DNA of 64,000 nt from Candidatus Saccharimonadota bacterium (lineage in GTDB: Bacteria > Patescibacteriota > Saccharimonadia > Saccharimonadales > Saccharimonadaceae): positions 23,097-87,096 of the forward strand of contig WRHJ01000002.1 of NCBI GenBank assembly GCA_009783305.1, given 5' to 3'. Position 1 is the first letter of the stretch. The number at the start of each line of letters is the position of its first letter. A program made the translations under genes and the position numbers. Below the pieces are notes generated by a model. That model made no database searches. It saw only the letters and a list, made by a program, of their open reading frames with translations, and had not been told where the DNA came from. Below are positions 22,562 through 30,490 of this stretch, one piece after another.

Positions 22562-24064
22562 ATGAAACAGTTTAGTGACGCCGCAAACTCTAAAAAATTA
22601 CTCGATCAAATCATCGAGGAGCTCAGAGAAGAAACTGCCTGGTCACGCCTCTATCAAACTTGTATTGACGCCGCCAGCGCTGGACCAAATTCCCAAGCGT
22701 ATCAAAACTTCTTCGGCCCTATCGTCGACGAATTCGGAACAGCCAGCATCAGCAGCGTCATTGGCAAGATCATTGCCAGACTTGATGTCGCCGAGCAACA
22801 TCAAAGACAATGTGCCCGGATCCTGCTTGACCGCTACGGCCACGACAAACGCGCTTTCCGCAACATGATCGTCGGCTACTGCGTCGACGATGATGGCTTT
22901 GCCACTGATGAGTCCGGCGAATGTATCACATTCTACGATCCGGTCCTGCAACGGCATCGCAGAGAACTCGTTCCTGGCGAACTACTTCTTAAGGACCCCT
23001 CAAAACTCGTCCGCTACGATGTCATCGATGAAGACGGCAACCCCTACTATGACTGGAGGGATCCAAAAGGGAACTTCCTCATGCGCGTCTGCAAAAATTA
23101 TGCTGCCCTCATCAAGGAAGCGCTCAGTACCGATGATATCGCCCTCAATGATCCGATCAACAATCTCTACGCCATCTTAGCGGGCATGTACCCTGAAGCA
23201 CACGATGGCATTGGTCTCGCCAATTTTAGCTACACCATCGCCCATGCCCTACAAACTGCCAACTATCGAGAAAAAATTGCCGGTATGGGCACCCAAGCTA
23301 TCGCTTCTATCTCCAAGCGTCAAATCAAGAACCACGCCCAACTCAGCATCGAACTTCTCGACAACATAAAGAAGACCGGCAAAGTCGGCAACTTCAATAC
23401 TCAAGACGCCTTCCACATCTACCAACTCAATACCTTACTCGACCCAAAGAACTGGCCCATCCTTTTCCCGGAAGAGGGCATCATGAGCTATGTCAACTTC
23501 AACGGCGAACCTCTGGCTGGCTTGGACGAGGACGGCAATAAAATCAAAGCCGACGTTGCTACCTACGAAGAAAAAATGCGGCAAGTCAAAACAAAATACC
23601 TCTTCCCTGTAGTCAAAAAAATCGCCGTATTCTTAGCCAACTACACCGAGACGGTTGCCGACAACCAAAAACCCGGCACAGCCGACCAGTTAGCTCGGAC
23701 TAAACAGTTGCTCGACGACCACTGGAGTGGCGCCGCAGCCATCAGGGAAGGGCGCATCGACGCTTATGCTCAAAACTCCAGCTTCCTCGAAACTTCCCGT
23801 GCCGTCCGCCAACGCCTCGAGATGTTGCCCAACGTCATTACCACTTGCGAACATGATATCCGTCTCATCGTAGACGAACTTTTCGGCGTCAGCAATGACA
23901 TCGACGATATCGTCACAACCCTGAGGTACCACTTCGGCAGCCACCTTCAACTCGGTAAAGCTATTGAGGAATTAGACGACTTCATCCGTGACAACCCATA
24001 TGTCGAAGAGGATGCACTCCTCGAAACGGTCCTTGAATTACTCCGAATCTACCTCGATGACTAA
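22562..24064 (+). CDS. Stand-alone paralogue of the VirB6-like C-terminal domain
   Basis: 500 residues, soluble, no membrane helix. From about residue 55 to the end it aligns with residues of about 560-1014 of the VirB6-like protein at 18738, with near identity in long blocks (for example VPGELLLKDPSKLVRYDVID and EEGIMSYVN); one 91-residue stretch is about 80% identical by eye. The first 55 residues are unrelated. It has its own strong promoter, leader hairpin and terminator, and a good ribosome site (AAAAGGAG). It could compete with, cap or regulate the channel protein, or be a secreted or cytoplasmic partner. Function inferred only from the duplication. Confidence 0.85.
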   Translation: MKQFSDAANSKKLLDQIIEELREETAWSRLYQTCIDAASAGPNSQAYQNFFGPIVDEFGTASISSVIGKIIARLDVAEQHQRQCARILLDRYGHDKRAFRNMIVGYCVDDDGFATDESGECITFYDPVLQRHRRELVPGELLLKDPSKLVRYDVIDEDGNPYYDWRDPKGNFLMRVCKNYAALIKEALSTDDIALNDPINNLYAILAGMYPEAHDGIGLANFSYTIAHALQTANYREKIAGMGTQAIASISKRQIKNHAQLSIELLDNIKKTGKVGNFNTQDAFHIYQLNTLLDPKNWPILFPEEGIMSYVNFNGEPLAGLDEDGNKIKADVATYEEKMRQVKTKYLFPVVKKIAVFLANYTETVADNQKPGTADQLARTKQLLDDHWSGAAAIREGRIDAYAQNSSFLETSRAVRQRLEMLPNVITTCEHDIRLIVDELFGVSNDIDDIVTTLRYHFGSHLQLGKAIEELDDFIRDNPYVEEDALLETVLELLRIYLDD

Positions 24065-24083
24065 CTCACGAGAGTCAACCACA

Positions 24084-24108
24084 AAACCCGCCACCCGGCG
24101 GGTTTTTC
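24084..24108 (+). terminator. Terminator after the VirB6-domain paralogue
   Basis: AACCCGCC pairs with GGCGGGTT across a three- to four-base loop, followed by a T-run. Confidence 0.9.
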
Positions 24109-24141
24109 CTTTGCAAAACAATAATGCTATAATTAATACAT

Positions 24142-25044
24142 ATGGCTCAGTACAAGGTCCCCCAAGACGTTGAGGCCGACGATAAACTTCTCGGTCCATT
24201 TACTTTTCGTCAATTTATTTACCTCATTATTGCCACCGGCATGATTGCCCTCGCTTGGGCGCTTTTCCAAGTTTTCCCGCTCCTAGTCATCATCCCTGTA
24301 CCCATCATCCTTTTTTTCGGAGCTCTCGCCTTGCCGCTCAAAAAAGACCAGCCCATGGAAACTTATCTAGCCGCTCTTGTTTCTTTTTATCTCAAGCCCC
24401 GCAAACGTTTCTGGGAACCCGGCCAATCCGAATCCACCATTCGCATTACCGCACCCAAGAAAGTTGAGGCCAGCCGCGTCAAAGACATCAGCCAAGCCGA
24501 AGCTAGCCATCGTCTTTCCTTCCTCGCCGAAATCGTCGACACCGAAGGTCACGCTATCAAGGGCCCCGCTTCTAGCCCTATCCGGGAAGAAGTTTTCGCC
24601 GAAGCCAACAACACCGCCGACATGTTTGAGCTTTCCAATTTCGACACCCACAGCCTCAATCAAATCATCAAAAATGACACTGCTGAGCGACACCAGGCTG
24701 CCGTGCAACAAATGAAGGCTGCCATCGAAAACGCTTCATCCCTCCACAATTCGGACGCCACTATCCAAAAATTCAGTGAACCCGTACCTCCACCCGTTTC
24801 CGCGCCTAACACCAACAGCGCCATCGTCCAACCGCTGGCTCCAGCGCCACCACCCGAAAGCGTCATTGTCCAACCCGAACCACAACCCAAATCCCAACCA
24901 GCTCCAGCTCCGACACCAGCCCAGCCTCATCCTGCTCTTGTCAATCTCGCCAACGACAAAGACCTCTCCATCCAAACTATCGCCCAAGAAGCCAACCGTC
25001 TCCAACAAAAGCACGACGACGAAGTCGTCATCTCGCTCCGTTAA
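24142..25044 (+). CDS. PrgI-family T4SS membrane protein
   Basis: 300 residues. The opening YKVPQDVEADDKLLGPFTFRQ followed by two adjacent membrane helices (about 27-66) and FYLKPRKRFWEP is the signature of the PrgI family, small VirB3-like partners of VirB4. Here the family core is extended by about 200 residues of soluble, Ala/Pro/Gln-rich tail (PPPESVIVQPEPQPKSQPAP), probably disordered and cytoplasmic. TATAAT at 24128-24133 with TG-C before it leaves eight bases to ATG 24142, so the leader is minimal. The TraC-like and VirB4 genes follow on the same strand. Confidence 0.9.
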   Translation: MAQYKVPQDVEADDKLLGPFTFRQFIYLIIATGMIALAWALFQVFPLLVIIPVPIILFFGALALPLKKDQPMETYLAALVSFYLKPRKRFWEPGQSESTIRITAPKKVEASRVKDISQAEASHRLSFLAEIVDTEGHAIKGPASSPIREEVFAEANNTADMFELSNFDTHSLNQIIKNDTAERHQAAVQQMKAAIENASSLHNSDATIQKFSEPVPPPVSAPNTNSAIVQPLAPAPPPESVIVQPEPQPKSQPAPAPTPAQPHPALVNLANDKDLSIQTIAQEANRLQQKHDDEVVISLR

Positions 25045-25091
25045 TCCTCGCCTATCATTTTTCATCCCACTTGTGCTAAAATAATAATATT

Positions 25092-25895
25092 ATGAACCCG
25101 CAGCAACCTGTTCAGACAGCGCCCGGCGCACCAGCGCCTGCTACAGCTCCCATCGCCTCCGCCCCCGCCGCCGAACCCACCTCCGCAAACGTAGAAGCTC
25201 CTAGTAGTACGCAAGCCACCTTGCTCATTTCCGAAATCCGCGACTCCATGGTCATCATGAAAGACGGCTCTTTTCGCGCCGTCGTTGCTTGCAAATCCAT
25301 CAACTTCGACCTCATGTCCGAAACCGAACGCGAAGGCGTTGAGTACTCTTACCAAAACTTCCTTAACTCGCTCAACTTTACTACGCAGATCCTGATCCGT
25401 TCTCAACGTGTTGACATCGGTCCTTACATCGAACGGCTTACCGAAATCCGCCGCAACAACGACAATATGTTGCTCGGCGTTCTCATGGACGACTATATCA
25501 ACTTTATCGACGTCCTTTCCCAAGAAGCCAACATTATGGATAAGTCATTTTTCGTTATCGTTCCATACTATTCTTCCCCTGATGCTGAAAAAATCGTCCA
25601 ACAAACTAAAAATCTCTTTAAATCCTTCAGTAAAAATAAAGGCCCCATCATCACTAAGATTGATCGCGCTACTTATGACAAAGCTAACTCCGAAATGAAT
25701 ACGCGCATCGAAGCTGTCATCGCCGGACTATTCCAGATTGGTATCCAGTCCGTCCGCCTCAACACCAAAGAACTCGGGCAGCTCTACTATAACTTCAACA
25801 ACCCAGACACCGCCGTACGCGAGCCGCTCGGTGATTTCCGCCAAGTCACCGGACTCTATATCAAAAAAGGTGAAAAGGAGGCCACCAATGGCTAA
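25092..25895 (+). CDS. TraC-like N-terminal partner of VirB4
   Basis: 267 residues. After a Pro/Ala-rich start of about 45 residues comes a domain typical of the N-terminal part of TraC/VirB4 proteins, here a separate polypeptide: LISEIRDSMVIMKDGSFRAV, then ESYQNFLNSL-like and VDIGPYIERLTE helices and MDKSFFVIVPYY. It likely forms the inner-membrane-facing arm of the ATPase. A TG-C-TAAAAT element ends nine bases before ATG 25092. The end overlaps the start of virB4 by eight bases, so the two products are translated together. Confidence 0.86.
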   Translation: MNPQQPVQTAPGAPAPATAPIASAPAAEPTSANVEAPSSTQATLLISEIRDSMVIMKDGSFRAVVACKSINFDLMSETEREGVEYSYQNFLNSLNFTTQILIRSQRVDIGPYIERLTEIRRNNDNMLLGVLMDDYINFIDVLSQEANIMDKSFFVIVPYYSSPDAEKIVQQTKNLFKSFSKNKGPIITKIDRATYDKANSEMNTRIEAVIAGLFQIGIQSVRLNTKELGQLYYNFNNPDTAVREPLGDFRQVTGLYIKKGEKEATNG

Positions 25896-27699
25896 ACTTA
25901 CCGCCGCCGAAATCGCCACCCAGGCCCAACTCCAAGAAGATGAGCAAATCCAAAAAGCCTTCGAGACCGGCATCACCACGCTCCGCGACCTCATCAGCCC
26001 ATCCAGCATCGAAATTCACAGTTCCTATTTCCGCCTCGGTACCAAGTATGGCCGCACCTTGTATGTCTACGGCTATCCTCGCTCTCTCTATACTGGATGG
26101 CTCAGTTCCATCATTAACATTGACGAAGTCATCGACATCTCCATGTACGTTTATCCAGTCGACACCGGAGTCGTCATGAAAAACCTCAGCAAAAAAGTCA
26201 CCCAGCTCGAAGCCAATATGTCTATCAACTCCGAAAAGGGCAAGATTCGCGATCCCGAACTCGAAGCCGCCATCAACGACGCCGAAGAGCTGCGCGATCA
26301 ACTTCAGCTCGGCGCCGAAAAGTTTTTCCGTTTCGGCCTATACATCACCATCTACGCCGATTCGCTCGACGAACTTCAGTTTGTCCAACACAAAATCGAA
26401 AATATTTTCGGCCAACAAATGATCTTCAGCAAAGTCGCCAGCAGTCAGCAAGAGCAGGGCATGAATTCTACCATGCCGCAATGTACCGACCAGCTTCAAA
26501 TTCGCCGCAATATGAATACCGGTGCCATCTCCACCAGCTTCCCCTTTACGTCTGCCGATCTTACCCAAGAAAAAGGTATTCTTTACGGCATCAATATGCA
26601 CAATAACGGTCTCGTTATCTTCGACCGCTTCAGTCTTGAAAACGCCAACATGGTCGTCTTCGCCAAATCCGGCGCCGGCAAATCTTTCACTGTCAAACTC
26701 GAAGCTCTCCGCTCCATGATGGTCGGTTCCGAAATTATCATCATTGACCCTGAAAACGAATACCAAAAACTCGCCGACGCCGTTGGCGGCAGCTATATTC
26801 GTCTCTCACTCAACTCCGACGTCCGCATTAATCCCTTCGATCTACCCAGAGTCATCGATACCGAAGACGCCAACGACGCTCTCCGCGCCAACCTTGTCAC
26901 TCTTCACGGTCTCTTCCGTCTCATGCTCGGCGGTACCCAACTCGGTCCCGGCGGCGTTCCTATTGCTGGACTCGGCCCCAATGAAGAAGCCGATCTCGAT
27001 CAGGCTCTCATCGACACTTACGCTCGCGCCGGCATCACCTCCGACCCCCTCACTCACAATTCCACGCCACCCACCATCATCAATCTATATGACACACTGC
27101 TCCACATGGGCGGCTCCGGACCCCAGCTCGCCCAGCGTCTCCGCAAGTACACCTCCGGCACTTTTGCCGGCATCTTCTCTCAGCAAAGCAATATCGATAT
27201 CAATAATCAGATGGTCGTCTTCAACATCCGCGACCTCGAAGATGAACTCCGCCCCGTTGCTATGTATATCGTTCTATCTCACGTTTGGAACACCGTCCGC
27301 GCCCAACAGAAAAAACGCCTGCTCATCGTTGACGAGGCCTGGCAGCTCATGAAATATGAGGACTCTGCCAACTTCCTCTTCTCCCTCGCCAAACGCGCTC
27401 GCAAATACTATCTTGGCCTCACCACTATTACCCAAGATGTCGAAGATTTCATGGGCAGCAAAATGGGCCGTGCCATCGTCGCCAACTCCAGCATCCAACT
27501 CCTCCTCAAACAATCTGCCTCCGCCGTCGACGTCTTATCTGATGTTTTCAAGCTCACCGACGAAGAGCGCAAGCGTCTCGCCAATTTCCCAGTCGGCCAA
27601 GGCCTCTTCTTCGCCGGCCAAAATCACGTCCATATTCAAATCATTGCCAGCGAAACTGAAGAATCTCTCGTCACCACCAATCCTCAAGACAAAAGATAG
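25888..27699 (+). CDS. virB4: VirB4-like T4SS ATPase
   Basis: 603 residues from ATG 25888, which has AAAAGGAGG upstream. Walker A is VVFAKSGAGKSFTVK near residue 260, with IIIIDPENEYQKL after it, Walker B is RLLIVDEAWQLM near 478, and a Gln-rich motif (TTITQDVEDFMGS) follows. These are the hallmarks of VirB4/TraC ATPases that power pilus and channel assembly at the inner membrane. The N-terminal CagE/TraC-type domain is partly split off into the preceding gene (25092-25895). No VirD4 coupling protein or VirB11 is in the window. Confidence 0.95.
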   Translation: MAKLTAAEIATQAQLQEDEQIQKAFETGITTLRDLISPSSIEIHSSYFRLGTKYGRTLYVYGYPRSLYTGWLSSIINIDEVIDISMYVYPVDTGVVMKNLSKKVTQLEANMSINSEKGKIRDPELEAAINDAEELRDQLQLGAEKFFRFGLYITIYADSLDELQFVQHKIENIFGQQMIFSKVASSQQEQGMNSTMPQCTDQLQIRRNMNTGAISTSFPFTSADLTQEKGILYGINMHNNGLVIFDRFSLENANMVVFAKSGAGKSFTVKLEALRSMMVGSEIIIIDPENEYQKLADAVGGSYIRLSLNSDVRINPFDLPRVIDTEDANDALRANLVTLHGLFRLMLGGTQLGPGGVPIAGLGPNEEADLDQALIDTYARAGITSDPLTHNSTPPTIINLYDTLLHMGGSGPQLAQRLRKYTSGTFAGIFSQQSNIDINNQMVVFNIRDLEDELRPVAMYIVLSHVWNTVRAQQKKRLLIVDEAWQLMKYEDSANFLFSLAKRARKYYLGLTTITQDVEDFMGSKMGRAIVANSSIQLLLKQSASAVDVLSDVFKLTDEERKRLANFPVGQGLFFAGQNHVHIQIIASETEESLVTTNPQDKR

Positions 27700-27736
27700 A
27701 CTTTTCCACCAGCAAATTATATAATATATACATATT

Positions 27737-30490
27737 ATGGCCTCCACACCAGATGATTCACGCATGGCAAAACACGATCCATACCGAGATATGGAGCATC
27801 ACCAAACACGACCTAGCGACATTAAACACGGCGACGCCCAAGACACACTCAAACAAGCTGAATCATCTGCCTCTTCCGTCTCCAAACGCTCCGTAGATTC
27901 CCGTTCCGCCGAAGATGTCACGCAGAACAGCCCCTTCAAAAACAACGTCAAGGGTCGACCTAATTCATCTACTAAAAAATCTAAAAAAGGCTTCTTCAAA
28001 GGCAAAGGACCTCTCACTTTTATCCTCTTCCTTATATTTGGCGGTGGCGCTCTCTTTTTCTCCGGCCAATCTATCCTCGGCCCCCACATTTCTAATCTTT
28101 ACACCCAAGCTACCGACGTTCAATTCACCAGCTACAGCCTCCGCAATCAACGCCTCTTCAGCTTCATGCTCGACGGCGGCTCCCAAATCCGTGTTACGCC
28201 TTTCTCTCAAAAATTTACCGTATTCACTCCCTACATGAAAGGGCGTCTCGCCAATAATGGTATTGAAGTCGGGCATCTCGACGCCGACGGCAATTTCCTA
28301 TCCGGCGACGCTTTCGCTGGCAAATCGCGCGCCCTACTTTTTAACAATGAGGTTATTCCTGCGGCCGATTTTACAACCAGATACGCCCAAGATGCCAATT
28401 TCCGTGAGGCTTATTACAAAGCCAAACGCGGCCGCGTCGCCGGCTTTTTCGACGACGCCTCCGATTGGGTCTATCGCAAGCTCGGCCTCACTCGCAATAT
28501 TTTTGATGAATTTAAAACATCCGGCGACTCTACCGCCGACACTGACAATTTTAAGGATACTCTCGGTTCCCATCTCAATGGCACCGACACCGACATCAAT
28601 ACTGTCGGGCATGTCACTGATGACAATGGTACTCCCAACGATCCCTCCGATGACGTCACGCGCCCCGTTAAAAATGGTGACGACATCAATGTCAACAAGA
28701 TTGACGGTGAAACTCCTGAAATCAAAGCCCGCACCCTTGCCCTCAGTCTCGTCAATAAAGTCAGCAATGCCGGTAGTATGTTTTGTACTGCCATGCGCGT
28801 CGCCAATCTTGCCAACATTGCCGCTTTTGCCGCCTCTACCGCCAATTCCATTAACTACTTCATGGGGCTAACTGAAAATATCAGCAAAATGATGGCTGGC
28901 GAAGGCGATGCTTCCGCCATCAACGACGTCCTCAACTTCTTTACTACCTCGACCACCAGCGATGTCTCTAAAACTGACGCTTCTGGCAACACCGAGACCG
29001 TCCAAGTCACTGGTAGCCCCCTGCAAAGCAACGGTGCCCGCATTATTCTGGGCGGCGTTGTCCCCACCAAATATGAAACCGGCGCTTATTCCTTAGAGTC
29101 CATTACCTCCGGCGCCAAACGTACCGTCCTAGTCAACGGTGGCACCACAGTTGCTTGTGCCGGCGTCCGCGCTGCCTCTGCCGTCATTTCTCTCGTCGCC
29201 ACCGGCATCCCCGGCGGCGCTATCGCTCGAGTTGTCATCGGCATGATTGCCCAAACCATCGGCGGTATCGCCATCACTGGTATCATGGCTGCCATTGTCT
29301 CTGCCATCGTCCCCACTCTCGCGCGTATTCTCTTCACTAATGTCCTCGATGCTTACACTGGTATACCCGCCGGCGAACTTTATACTCAGGGAGCCGCTGC
29401 TGCCAACGCCCGCGTTGCACAAAACTCCAGCGCTTATACTCCAGGGTCTTCCGCCGCTATCGAGGCCAACGCCCGCGCTACCTCCATCGTCCTAGCCCAA
29501 GAAGCTGAAATTGACCGTAAAAACCGCAGTCCCTTCGACATCACCAGCAACAACACCTTCCTCGGCCATATTGTTGCCGGTTTCTGGCCACTCCTTACCA
29601 GTTCGTCTCCCACCGCACCCATCTCCACCCTTAGCAAACTCACGTCAAATGCTATTAGTAGTCTTCTCCCCGCTACCTTCGCAGCTGGTGCCGCCAATCC
29701 CACCTACACCACCATCTACGGTGATTGTCCAACCCTCGATGAAATTGGCGTCAAAGGCGACATTTACTGCAATGCCATCTTTACCTCCGACCTATCTACT
29801 ATCGATACTAAACCCGACGATGCCATCTATGAAAATCTTATTTCTCAAAACCTCAAATCCGACGGCTCCACCATCAAAGATGGCTCCGAGCTCGCCAAAT
29901 TCATCACTTTCTGTGCTAATCGCGAATCACCTTTCGGCATCACCGATGCCAACATCCTGAACGCCCTGCAGACTACCGGTGGTATTATTCTTAATAATAT
30001 CCCCATCCTCAACAACGTCATCGATCTCGTCAACGCCTCCGAAGATATCGCCAATATGGATTGGGCTACTGGCAAAAACTGCGTCAACACTAAAGAAAAT
30101 CCCCGTTGGGAAAATGAATTCAAATATTATCAACGCTACGTCGAAGATGCTCGCATCCTCGATCAGATGGGCGCTTTCGAAGACAGCGAAAATCCCGTTC
30201 TCGCTTTTCAAGAGAGATACTTCGAACAACACCCCCTCGATAATTCTCCCCAGGGCTACCTCGCCCGCATCACCGGTATGACCAAAGACGACGTTGCCTT
30301 CTTGCTTGAATTCATCGACTATTCCAATTTCCTCGCCGAATACGACCCCACTGGCCTTTACCCCGTCCTCGCCACTGTTAAAGAGGACGTCAAATTATCC
30401 TTTACTTCCAATCTCCTGTCAACAGAGCAGGGGGTTACTCTGGGGCATGTTATTTACGCTGATGTTCGCAACAGGAGTTACGCAGCATGA
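27737..30490 (+). CDS. Large T4SS-associated membrane protein
   Basis: 917 residues, not a family I can name. A polar, basic N-terminus (about 1-95, ending in KKSKKGFFKGKGP) is followed by one membrane helix (about 96-115), a large exterior region with Asp/Thr-rich parts, and hydrophobic glycine/alanine-rich stretches (about 350-380, 455-540). The C-terminal third is soluble. The position after virB4 and before the wall-cutting protein suggests a scaffold across the membrane, with the role of VirB8/VirB10 or a second channel component. Start ATG 27737 follows TATAAT by 11 bases. The stop overlaps the next start (ATGA). Confidence 0.75.
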   Translation: MASTPDDSRMAKHDPYRDMEHHQTRPSDIKHGDAQDTLKQAESSASSVSKRSVDSRSAEDVTQNSPFKNNVKGRPNSSTKKSKKGFFKGKGPLTFILFLIFGGGALFFSGQSILGPHISNLYTQATDVQFTSYSLRNQRLFSFMLDGGSQIRVTPFSQKFTVFTPYMKGRLANNGIEVGHLDADGNFLSGDAFAGKSRALLFNNEVIPAADFTTRYAQDANFREAYYKAKRGRVAGFFDDASDWVYRKLGLTRNIFDEFKTSGDSTADTDNFKDTLGSHLNGTDTDINTVGHVTDDNGTPNDPSDDVTRPVKNGDDINVNKIDGETPEIKARTLALSLVNKVSNAGSMFCTAMRVANLANIAAFAASTANSINYFMGLTENISKMMAGEGDASAINDVLNFFTTSTTSDVSKTDASGNTETVQVTGSPLQSNGARIILGGVVPTKYETGAYSLESITSGAKRTVLVNGGTTVACAGVRAASAVISLVATGIPGGAIARVVIGMIAQTIGGIAITGIMAAIVSAIVPTLARILFTNVLDAYTGIPAGELYTQGAAAANARVAQNSSAYTPGSSAAIEANARATSIVLAQEAEIDRKNRSPFDITSNNTFLGHIVAGFWPLLTSSSPTAPISTLSKLTSNAISSLLPATFAAGAANPTYTTIYGDCPTLDEIGVKGDIYCNAIFTSDLSTIDTKPDDAIYENLISQNLKSDGSTIKDGSELAKFITFCANRESPFGITDANILNALQTTGGIILNNIPILNNVIDLVNASEDIANMDWATGKNCVNTKENPRWENEFKYYQRYVEDARILDQMGAFEDSENPVLAFQERYFEQHPLDNSPQGYLARITGMTKDDVAFLLEFIDYSNFLAEYDPTGLYPVLATVKEDVKLSFTSNLLSTEQGVTLGHVIYADVRNRSYAA

